NCBI GenBank assembly: GCA_020847975.1
Contig: JADLBD010000171.1
Coordinates: forward strand, 1 to 34,590
DNA: 34,590 nucleotides
Reading direction: 5' to 3'
Source: Bryobacterales bacterium
GTDB taxonomy: Bacteria > Acidobacteriota > Terriglobia > Bryobacterales > Bryobacteraceae
Shown here: positions 1 through 6,983 of the stretch, piece by piece
Numbering within the stretch: position 1 is the stretch's first letter
Layout of the letters: every line of letters begins with the position of its first letter
The notes under the pieces: model-generated
What the model was told of the DNA's origin: nothing
Databases searched by the model: none
What the model saw: only the letters and a program-made list of their open reading frames with translations
Position numbers and translations under genes: made by a program

Positions 1-229
1 ACGTTCCTCCCGATGTCGTCGAGGTCGATGCCGCAATCGTGACGGCGCTGTTATCGGCCGTCGAAATCAGAATGAACTGCGGAGCAAACGGATTATTTGT
101 GTTGCTCGAATCCGGAAAGGAAAGAGAAGCCTTCGAACTCAACAACTGGGCGAATGCCGGAGCCCCCAGCAGCATCAGCATCATCGGAGCAACCGTGCTC
201 AACGATCGGATCACATTCTTGAATTTCAA
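1..229 (-). CDS. Secreted protein with BACON-like N-terminus, 5' part only
   Basis: The gene starts inside the window and runs off the left edge, leaving about 76 codons. The start is a TTG at 229-227, chosen because a GGAGGA ribosome binding site lies 6-8 nt upstream. No ATG is available in this frame, and the upstream ATG in another frame meets a stop at once. The first 28 or so residues form a textbook Sec signal: LKFKNVIRS, then a hydrophobic stretch ending GAPAFAQ, with cleavage likely after AFA. The mature start (SKASLSFPDSSNTNNPFAPQ, then ILISTADNS and a Ser/Thr-rich stretch) resembles the BACON/Ig-like beginnings of large secreted acidobacterial proteins, where a phrase like LSF..PQ.I.ISS recurs. 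The domain call is inferred from this short stretch. Total size and function cannot be seen. Confidence 0.72.
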   Translation of the reverse strand, partial: MKFKNVIRSLSTVAPMMLMLLGAPAFAQLLSSKASLSFPDSSNTNNPFAPQFILISTADNSAVTIAASTSTTSGGT

Positions 230-575
230 TGGATTCTCCTCCCGGAAGACATTCTGCGCAACAGGAACTTGTCGATGGGACGCGGTGTGGCAAGCGACTC
301 GCATGTGGTCATCACGCACTCGAGTGCCGGACGTGCGGGTAAACTAAACTCCAAGGATACCCTCAACCCCGAAGCAAGTAAATGCCCAACCCCCTAACGC
401 TCACAGGGAAATGACTTAGCCGGTTCCCACCCATCCCCGCTGCGTCCTTTTGCCTCAGCTCCTGACTCGCCTTGCCCGCTCCTCCCGCGAAACTCAATGC
501 GCCATCGGTAAAATTTACCCGCCACCGCGCGGGCGCTGGCGTTTTTACCTCAAAGCCTTACCGATTATCGCCGGC
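230..575. other. Intergenic stretch upstream of the secreted protein gene
   Basis: These 346 bases separate the end of the exported mutarotase-like gene from the TTG start of the partial secreted protein; both lie on the minus strand. No convincing gene is seen: the forward frames crossing it are antisense continuations. It holds a perfect small palindrome, GGTAAA-A-TTTACC at 508-520, and a GC-rich imperfect hairpin just beside it (about 521-542). These could end transcription of the upstream operon, although no clear T-run follows. The promoter for the secreted gene should lie near 300-380 on the minus strand, but no strong -35/-10 pair stands out. Confidence 0.4.
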
Positions 576-1535
576 TTATTTCAACAACGGCAAAAGCACC
601 CGGTCCAACTCCGCATCCGTCCAGCTCTTCAGCCGGACCCCGCGGTGCAGGCTCCAATGCTCCACGTGCTCCGCCGCCGCTCCTGGAGCCACTTTCCCCA
701 GCGGCCCCACCGTCTCAATCTCCAGAAATTCCGCGTTCGTAAATGTCTCATACGAACATCCGAAATCCGGATACGTCTTCTTCCCATCCGCCCGGTAGCG
801 CTTCACAAAAAGCTGATCCCCCAGCAGGTACGCTCCCCACGTGTTCGGGTTGAACATGCCGATCTTCTCCGCCTCGGTGTTCTTCGGGTCTTGCTTCAAT
901 CCCAGGTATTTCTTCGTGAAAATCCACCGCTTGTCCGTCAGGTCCGTATAAGGCCACATCACCAGCGGATTCGTCGGCGCAAGGTCGATCGGATGCCGCC
1001 CGCGCGGCGGAAACCCGGTGATCCCCGTGCCGTTCAGCGCCATCATCGTCAGCACCCACGGCGCGTACTCGAGCGTACGCCCGCTTGCGTTGCGCAACCG
1101 GTGGATCACCTCCACGTGCGAGCCGCTCGGGGCCAGTTTGACGATGATCTGCTTCTGGAGCCCCGTCTCCTTCTCCACGGCCTGCGTCGCCTCCAGCGCC
1201 GCTCCGGTCACTTTCACCTCAATCGGGCTGTTATCGAGCGCATAGCTCTTCACCTTGTCCTCCGGGCTCATCCACAGCCGGCTCCCTCCGCGCGGCATCC
1301 ATTCCTTCTCTCCGCTCTTACCCAACTGTGGAGCGAACTCGGCGAACAGGTTCGGCCCTCCCACGAACGCGTAGCGCATGATCCTCGGGCCGATGTCGCT
1401 CGTGACAATCAGTTCCACCTCGCCGTTGCTGATCCTGTAGCAGTTGGGCCAGCCCTTCCACGCCACCTTCTCAATCTTCACCGCCGCGGAGGCGAACAGC
1501 GCCGCGGCGAAGAACAGAACAAGTAACTTACGCAT
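576..1535 (-). CDS. Exported galactose-mutarotase-like protein (uncharacterised family)
   Basis: This is a 319-residue protein. Residues 1-18 (MRKLLVLFFAAALFASAA) are a clear Sec signal, so it probably works in the periplasm or outside the cell. The rest is a single beta-rich domain with conserved phrases such as GWPNCYRISNGEVELIV, DIGPRIMRYAF, PRGGSRLWMSPED, APWVLTMM and PDFGCSYETFTNAEFLEIE. The layout recalls the galactose-mutarotase-like (aldose 1-epimerase) superfold, with a carbohydrate-facing role inferred only. No catalytic His/Glu pair can be assigned by eye. It is closely related to the next gene upstream (1545-2468), with most motifs identical, so the pair is a tandem duplication. 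It lies 9 bp downstream of that gene and is the last gene of a long minus-strand operon. It could equally be a sugar-binding protein without catalysis. Confidence 0.8.
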   Translation of the reverse strand: MRKLLVLFFAAALFASAAVKIEKVAWKGWPNCYRISNGEVELIVTSDIGPRIMRYAFVGGPNLFAEFAPQLGKSGEKEWMPRGGSRLWMSPEDKVKSYALDNSPIEVKVTGAALEATQAVEKETGLQKQIIVKLAPSGSHVEVIHRLRNASGRTLEYAPWVLTMMALNGTGITGFPPRGRHPIDLAPTNPLVMWPYTDLTDKRWIFTKKYLGLKQDPKNTEAEKIGMFNPNTWGAYLLGDQLFVKRYRADGKKTYPDFGCSYETFTNAEFLEIETVGPLGKVAPGAAAEHVEHWSLHRGVRLKSWTDAELDRVLLPLLK

Positions 1536-1544
1536 TGCTTCGCA

Positions 1545-2468
1545 TCATATCGCGGTGCGCCTCAGGATGGGCAACAATGCCCCATCCAGTCCCTCGTCCG
1601 TCCAGGCATCCACCTTCACTCCCGCGTGCAGGCTCCAGTGCTCCACATGCTCCACCATCCCGCCCGCCGGCGCCCGTTCTAGCGGACCCAGCGTCTCCAG
1701 TTCCAGCACATCTGCATTCGTAAACATCTCGAACGAACAGCCGAAATCCGCATGGCGCTTCGAAACGTCCGCCGCGTAGCGCTTCAGGAACAGCGCCTCC
1801 CCCAGCAGATAAGCGCCCCACGTGTCCGCGTTGAAATGCCCCAGCTTCTGCGGGTCCCCGTTCCCCGGTTCCTGCCGCAGCAGCAGGTATTTCCTCGTAA
1901 ATTTCCACCTCGCGTCAGCGAGATTCGTGAACGCCCACATCACCAGCGGATGCGTCGGCGGCAGATCCTCGGGATGCGTCCCCCGCGGCGGAAATCCGCT
2001 GATGCCCATCCCCCCGGAAGCCATCATCGTGATCACCCATGGCGCAATTTCCATCTCTTCGCCGGAGGCGTTCTTCAGCCGGTGGGTCACCTCCACCCCC
2101 GATCCCCGCGCGGCAAGCCTCACCGAAATCTGCTTCTCGAGCCCGCTCTCCTTCTCCACCGGCTGGATTGCCGTCCACACGCCGTCCTCGATCACCACGC
2201 GCACGGGACCGTTATCCGGCGCATACGTGCGCACCCGGTCCTCGGGAGCCATCCAGATGCGGCTGCCTCCGCGCGGCGTCCATTCCTTCTCGCCGCTCCT
2301 GCCCACCTGTTCCGGAAATTCCGCGAACACGTTGGCCGCTCCCGGAAACGCATAGCGCATGATCCGCGGGCCCACGTCGCTGGTGGCGATCAGTTCCACA
2401 TCGCCATTCGAGATGCGATAGCAGTTCGGCCATCCTTGCCAGTCCGTCTTCTCAATCCGCGCGCCCAT
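1545..2468 (-). CDS. Cytoplasmic galactose-mutarotase-like paralogue
   Basis: This 307-residue protein is a paralogue of the exported protein encoded immediately downstream. It shares GWPNCYRISNGDVELI, DVGPRIMRYAF, PRGGSRIWMAPED, FPPRGTHPEDLPPTHPLVMW, LLRQEPGN and FGCSFEMFTNADVLELETLG in the same order and spacing. It begins directly with the domain (MGARIEKTDWQGWPN) and has no signal peptide, so the two copies are expected to act in different compartments. The start codon is only 2 bp past the O-methyltransferase stop, with no good Shine-Dalgarno sequence, suggesting coupled translation. The fold resembles galactose-mutarotase-like proteins, but the substrate and reaction are unknown. The copies differ mainly in the N-terminus and in surface loops, as expected for an old tandem duplication followed by relocation of one copy. 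Confidence 0.8.
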   Translation of the reverse strand: MGARIEKTDWQGWPNCYRISNGDVELIATSDVGPRIMRYAFPGAANVFAEFPEQVGRSGEKEWTPRGGSRIWMAPEDRVRTYAPDNGPVRVVIEDGVWTAIQPVEKESGLEKQISVRLAARGSGVEVTHRLKNASGEEMEIAPWVITMMASGGMGISGFPPRGTHPEDLPPTHPLVMWAFTNLADARWKFTRKYLLLRQEPGNGDPQKLGHFNADTWGAYLLGEALFLKRYAADVSKRHADFGCSFEMFTNADVLELETLGPLERAPAGGMVEHVEHWSLHAGVKVDAWTDEGLDGALLPILRRTAI

Positions 2469-2470
2469 CG

Positions 2471-3451
2471 CTATTTTCTCGCCAGAATTGCGTCCACGTG
2501 CACCCCCGTGAACTTGCCCTTCACCGAAGTGAACCCGGCCTCGCGCAACAGCGCTTCGTATTCGTGCAGCGTCCGCTCCTTACCCTCCGTGCAGCACAGC
2601 ATGTTCAATGACTGCATGGTGGTCGAGACCGGTCCGGAGCGGTCATGCCACAACAGTTTCTCGGCGATCAGCAGCCCGCCGCCCTGTGGAAGGCTCGCGT
2701 GGATCTTGCCGAGCAGCGCCCGTACTTTCCCTTCGCTCCAATCGTGCAGGATGCGCCCCAGTACATACAGATCCGCCGCCGGAAGCGGATCCGTGAAGAA
2801 ATCGCCGGCGATCAGTTCTACCCGCTCGCTGGCGAATCGCTTCGCTGTCTCGATCACCGGCTGCAAATCGAACACCGCCGCGCTCAACAGCGGATACTTC
2901 GCCGCCGCCGCCGATGCCAAATGCCCTGTCGCCCCTCCCAAATCCACCAGCCTGCGGAAATCGCTCAGGTCGAATGTCTCCACAATCTCCGGCGAACTCA
3001 GCATTCCGAAGCCGTGCATCCTCAGCAGGAAAGTCTCTTTCGCTTCCGGCGTCTGAAAAAAATGCGAGAATATCGGCCCGTCCACGTCGAACGTCTGTTT
3101 CCAGCGGTGCGTCCCTTCCTTCACCGCGTCTCCCAGGTTGCCCCAAAGATGGTAAAGCACACGGTCGGAATAGAGCACGTAGCCCAGCAGCGTCACCGGG
3201 CTCGACCGCGTCAGGTACGCCTCCGAAACATCCGTGTTCGTAAACGTATCGCCCTCCCGCCACAACAGCCCGAGGCTGGCGCAGCCATCGAGCAGCCGCT
3301 CCAATGAATCCGCATTCGCGGATAACTCCGCGGCCAGCTCTCCCGGCGTGCACGGCGTTCGTTCAAACACGCCGAGCGATGCCGCCGTGAACATGCACTT
3401 CGAACGGCGAAACGCCTCAATCAGATCAACAACAATATTCTCGTCTGTCAT
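2471..3451 (-). CDS. SAM-dependent O-methyltransferase, ASMT/hydroxyindole family
   Basis: This 326-residue protein has the two-part layout of plant/animal-type family 2 O-methyltransferases. An N-terminal winged-helix dimerisation domain (about residues 5-90, including GELAAELSANADSLERLLDG) is followed by a Rossmann SAM-binding domain. The SAM motif is LVDLGGATGHLA near residue 167, the acidic ribose-binding position is in AVFDLQP, and the catalytic histidine is in RILHDWSEGK. Overall it resembles acetylserotonin O-methyltransferase and the ASMT-like domain of ASMTL. The family methylates hydroxyl groups on small aromatic molecules; the substrate here is unknown. Its start overlaps the thiL stop by 4 bp, and the next gene begins 2 bp after its stop, so it sits firmly inside the operon. 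No biosynthetic partners lie nearby. Confidence 0.85.
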   Translation of the reverse strand: MTDENIVVDLIEAFRRSKCMFTAASLGVFERTPCTPGELAAELSANADSLERLLDGCASLGLLWREGDTFTNTDVSEAYLTRSSPVTLLGYVLYSDRVLYHLWGNLGDAVKEGTHRWKQTFDVDGPIFSHFFQTPEAKETFLLRMHGFGMLSSPEIVETFDLSDFRRLVDLGGATGHLASAAAAKYPLLSAAVFDLQPVIETAKRFASERVELIAGDFFTDPLPAADLYVLGRILHDWSEGKVRALLGKIHASLPQGGGLLIAEKLLWHDRSGPVSTTMQSLNMLCCTEGKERTLHEYEALLREAGFTSVKGKFTGVHVDAILARK

Positions 3452-4347
3452 GGTTTTCGAAAATGATCATATCCCAGCGGCTGCAGCTCGAAGCCTTCTA
3501 TCTTGATCCGGCCGGTGTGCCCCCTCCTGATGGTCCCGATGCGCGTCAGCGGCACTCCGCCAATCGACCGCGGAGCCTTTCCCGGCAAAGTGAACAGCAG
3601 TTCGTAATCTTCCCCTCCGTGCAGCGCCTGCGCCACCGTCGCCCCCGGAAACACCGGCAGGTCGCCGTCCAACTCCGCGCTCACTCGCGATTCCACACAC
3701 AGCCGGTGCAGGTCAATCGACAGCCCGTCGCTCAAATCCATGCACGAAGTGGCGCCCCACTTTGCCCGAAGCGCCGCGCCGAGCTTCAACCGCGGAGCCG
3801 GCCGCAGGTGCTTCTTCCACGCCTTGCCCCTGCCCGCCTCCAGCCCCAGCGCCGATCCGCCCAGCGCGCCCGAAACATAAATGCCGTCCCCTGGTTTGGC
3901 CCCGCTGCGCCGCAATGCAGTCCCCGCGGGAGCCGAACCGCACACCACGATGTCCGCCATCACCTTGCCCGCCCGCGCCACGTCCCCGCCCGCCAGCGCC
4001 GTCTTCGTCCCTCGCGCCAACTCCAGCAGCCCTTTGTAGAATCCATCCACCCAGCGCTCATCCGTCCATTCCGCCAGCGCCAGCGATACCAGACAGAACT
4101 TCGGCGCGCCGCCCATCGCCGCGATGTCGCTCAGCCCGCGCGCCAGCGTCTTATACCCCACGTCCGCCGCCTTGTGCGTCTCGCGCCGGAAATGCACGTC
4201 CTCAATCAGCAGGTCCGTCGTGAACAACAGTTCTTCCCCGGCCACCGGCATATAAATGGCGCAATCATCGCCGATGCCCAGGCTCAACTGGCGCGAGCGT
4301 CCCGCGCCGCGCCGGATGCGTTCCACCAGCGCCAGTTCGCTCTTCAT
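3448..4347 (-). CDS. thiL: Thiamine-monophosphate kinase
   Basis: ThiL phosphorylates thiamine monophosphate with ATP to thiamine diphosphate, the last step of cofactor synthesis, in the cytoplasm. The 299-residue product carries the expected AIR-synthase-like motifs: LGIGDDCAIY near the N-terminus with metal/phosphate-binding aspartates, FTTDLLIEDVHFR, the glycine-rich LSDIAAMGGAP, AGGDVARAG, and HGGEDYELLFTLP in the C-terminal half. It is a little shorter than the usual 310-330 residues but looks complete. The ATG start overlaps the stop of the upstream Hsp70 gene by 4 bp, and its own stop overlaps the methyltransferase start by 4 bp. Translation of the three genes is therefore probably coupled. 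No other thiamine genes are present, so this is an isolated thiL embedded in a chaperone operon. Confidence 0.93.
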   Translation of the reverse strand: MKSELALVERIRRGAGRSRQLSLGIGDDCAIYMPVAGEELLFTTDLLIEDVHFRRETHKAADVGYKTLARGLSDIAAMGGAPKFCLVSLALAEWTDERWVDGFYKGLLELARGTKTALAGGDVARAGKVMADIVVCGSAPAGTALRRSGAKPGDGIYVSGALGGSALGLEAGRGKAWKKHLRPAPRLKLGAALRAKWGATSCMDLSDGLSIDLHRLCVESRVSAELDGDLPVFPGATVAQALHGGEDYELLFTLPGKAPRSIGGVPLTRIGTIRRGHTGRIKIEGFELQPLGYDHFRKP

Positions 4348-6983
4348 TCGCCCGCCACCACCAGGCCGGAAGGCAATTCCTCCCCAAAAATCCTGCCGAG
4401 CGCCGCCATGTCCCGCTCGCTCTCACCCTCCAATACAGCCAGCGCCCTCTCGTCATCGCCCAGCGCTTTCCGCGCCAGCGCCAGCGTGCCCTCGGAAAGA
4501 TCGCGCGAGGCGTCGCCGGTGCGCATCGCCAGCGCCGCAATCGCATCCCCCGTGTTCTTCGCCTTGGCCAGAGCCTCCACCCACCGCGACACCGTCGTCG
4601 CCGGCAACACCTGGTTGATCGGCCCATAAAACAACCGCCGCGCCCCAAGCCGCGACAGGCACCATACGTCGCTCTCGCGGAAATCGCCCGCCTTCGCCCG
4701 CTTCACCAGAGCTTCCCCAAGCTCCGTCTTCGTATGCATCGGCAGCAATTCCAGGCTCGCCGCCGTGCGCCACAACTCGCGCAGCAGACTCGAATTCACC
4801 CGCGGCGGCTTCTTCTGTCCCCTCGGCAGCAGATACTGCGCAATGCGCTGGTAGATGTCCGCCTGCTGGTTGCGGTTCAGCCCTCCGGCCACCCGCCCCC
4901 AGAAGATCCACCATTCAATCTCGCACTGCACCTGGTTTCCAAATTGCAGCCCGCCCGCATAGACCCGCCGCGCCTGCTCAATGCGCAAGTCATCGCCTGG
5001 GAAGCCGAATCCCGGCCGCAGGCAGAAGCCCGTCAGGTTCAACCAACGCGCCTCGTACGATGCCCCGCGTTTTCTCCCCTCGGCATTTTCCAGCAGCCGG
5101 TCCGCCAGGCGCCGGATGGTGCTCGAAGGCCACGAATTGCGCCCCAGCGCAAGCGTCTGTTCAAGCTGCGACGGCAGTTCGTGCGGCTGCCCCTGCCCTC
5201 CCGCGGCGAACGTGTTCACCACTAACTGCTCCGCCGCCGCCAGCGCCTCTTCCGTCACCACCGCGGCAGCCTTCCGCGTTGTGGCCTCGGCGCGTTTGCG
5301 CAGTTCGAATTGCAGCCGCCACCGCTGCTCGCTCACCTTCGATTCCGCCCAGATGTCGAGCGTCCCCACCTCCGTCAGCCGCGCGCCCAGCTTCACCGGA
5401 ATCATCCGCTCTTCAATCTTCTTCCCGAACCGGATCACCGCATTCAGCGGCGCATGCATGTGCAGCCCGCTTTCCACTTCCTCCGGCGTGAACTCCACCA
5501 CGTCCCCCAGCTTGTCTTCCGTGCGCGTCAGCGAACTGTATAGCCGGAACGAGACTGGCCGGTTGGCCACCAGTTGTAGCCCTTCCAAATCCAGATCGAG
5601 CGTGCTGCCCTCTTCCGTCCCGCGCGGAGCCAGACACACCGTGCGCACCTTCTCGCCTTCCCCGCCGATGCCGATGAAATACGCCCGCGGCAATCCGCCG
5701 CGCACCAGAACTCCGCTGCCGCCGTGGCGCACATACGAGTAGTACGCCGCCCCCACCGCCACCGCCAGGTCCAGATCCTGGTTCTCGAACACCGCCGGAC
5801 GCGCGCCGTACCACTTCTCCACCACATCCGTCACCCGATCCCGGCAGATCCGTGGAATGAAGAAGCCGCCGTTGAACAGGATGGCGTCAATCTTCTCCAC
5901 ACCCGCGCCGCCGAGGAACGCCGCCAGATGCCGCGTCACCGCCGGGTCGCTCACATAGGGCAGACCCAGTTCACGGAACAGGCTCTTCTTCTCCTCCTTC
6001 GGCTGATCGCCCAAATTGCAGAACGGCAGAAACCCTTCCAGCGTCAACTCGAGCGCCTCTTCCCTCAGGATCTCCGCGCGCATCGTGCCGCCGATCAGCG
6101 ACGAGCCCCCGCCGAGCACCGTAATCTCCACGCTCTTGCGATTGGCGTCCAGCAGCAGTTTCTCTTTTGCCGCCGCGCACTGCCGCCGTAGCGCGCTCCG
6201 CTGCCGTAGCGAAAGCGGCTTGCCGAGTTTCGCCTCCACCAGCCAGGCAAGCGTCAAATCCAGGTTGTCCCCGCCGAGCAGCAGGTGTCTCCCCACGGCC
6301 GTGCGCGTGAAATTCACGCGGTCGCCCTCTCTGCTCACGCGGATCACCGTGAAATCGCTGGTGCCGCCCCCCACGTCGCACACCAGCACTGCCTGCCCGT
6401 CAAACAATGACTTCTGTGATTGCGAAAGATGATTGGCAATCCACGAATAGAACGCCGCCGCCGGCTCTTCGAGCAGCGTCAGGTTTTCGATGCCCGCCTC
6501 GCGCGCCGCCATCACCGTCAACTCACGCGCCTCTTCGTCAAACGACGCCGGCACGGTGAGCACTACCTCCTGCCCCGCAATCGGCAGATCCGGATGCGCC
6601 TGGTTCCACGCCTCCCCGAGTTGCGCCACAATCTTCGCCGATATCTCCACCGGCGACATCACGCGCCCGCCTTCCTGCGCATCCCAGGGCAGAATCTTCG
6701 CCGTACGGTCCGCCTCCGCGTTCGACAGCCAGCTCTTCGCCGAATGCACGGACCGTGTCGGAACCAGCGCGCCCTGCTCGCGCGCCCACTCGCCAATCAC
6801 CTGCTGCGAGTCCGCCAGGTACAGGAACGACGGCAGCGTCCGCCGCGCCTCCGTCCGCCCCTCGGCAACCAGTTGCGGTACTTCCAACACCTTGATTGGC
6901 GGGAATTCCGCCTCCCCCGCCTCCCGCGGATCAATGTAGGCGAGCGCTGAGTTCGTCGTTCCCAGGTCGATTCCGATGTTCAC
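4344..6983 (-). CDS. Hsp70-family protein with long C-terminal extension
   Basis: This is an 879-residue non-canonical Hsp70. The ATPase domain shows phosphate-1 IGIDLGTTNSALAY at the N-terminus, phosphate-2 VCDVGGGTSDFTV near residue 205, and the adenosine motif ILFNGGFFIPRI near residue 370. A beta-rich part follows (about 430-560). A further 300 or so mostly helical residues (for example LALGRNSWPSSTIRRLADRL, AQYLLPRGQKKPPRVNSSLL) take the place of the normal short lid. This matches my memory of the DUF3731 Hsp70 subclass, typically 590-930 residues, which I could not check. The start is GTG, directly abutting the TAA stop of the upstream Hsp70 gene with zero spacing, so coupling is likely. 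The stop overlaps thiL by 4 bp. A chaperone role is inferred; no dnaJ or grpE partner is seen. Confidence 0.9.
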   Translation of the reverse strand: MNIGIDLGTTNSALAYIDPREAGEAEFPPIKVLEVPQLVAEGRTEARRTLPSFLYLADSQQVIGEWAREQGALVPTRSVHSAKSWLSNAEADRTAKILPWDAQEGGRVMSPVEISAKIVAQLGEAWNQAHPDLPIAGQEVVLTVPASFDEEARELTVMAAREAGIENLTLLEEPAAAFYSWIANHLSQSQKSLFDGQAVLVCDVGGGTSDFTVIRVSREGDRVNFTRTAVGRHLLLGGDNLDLTLAWLVEAKLGKPLSLRQRSALRRQCAAAKEKLLLDANRKSVEITVLGGGSSLIGGTMRAEILREEALELTLEGFLPFCNLGDQPKEEKKSLFRELGLPYVSDPAVTRHLAAFLGGAGVEKIDAILFNGGFFIPRICRDRVTDVVEKWYGARPAVFENQDLDLAVAVGAAYYSYVRHGGSGVLVRGGLPRAYFIGIGGEGEKVRTVCLAPRGTEEGSTLDLDLEGLQLVANRPVSFRLYSSLTRTEDKLGDVVEFTPEEVESGLHMHAPLNAVIRFGKKIEERMIPVKLGARLTEVGTLDIWAESKVSEQRWRLQFELRKRAEATTRKAAAVVTEEALAAAEQLVVNTFAAGGQGQPHELPSQLEQTLALGRNSWPSSTIRRLADRLLENAEGRKRGASYEARWLNLTGFCLRPGFGFPGDDLRIEQARRVYAGGLQFGNQVQCEIEWWIFWGRVAGGLNRNQQADIYQRIAQYLLPRGQKKPPRVNSSLLRELWRTAASLELLPMHTKTELGEALVKRAKAGDFRESDVWCLSRLGARRLFYGPINQVLPATTVSRWVEALAKAKNTGDAIAALAMRTGDASRDLSEGTLALARKALGDDERALAVLEGESERDMAALGRIFGEELPSGLVVAGE

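Noticed and set aside
508..545. Rho-independent terminator after the mutarotase-like gene
   Set aside because: The GC-rich hairpin is imperfect and no T-run follows it on the minus strand. It is noted only within the spacer description.
450..4629. Long plus-strand open frames opposite the left operon
   Set aside because: They are rich in Arg, Pro and His and have no domain motifs. They lie over genes with clear motifs on the minus strand and come from high GC content.
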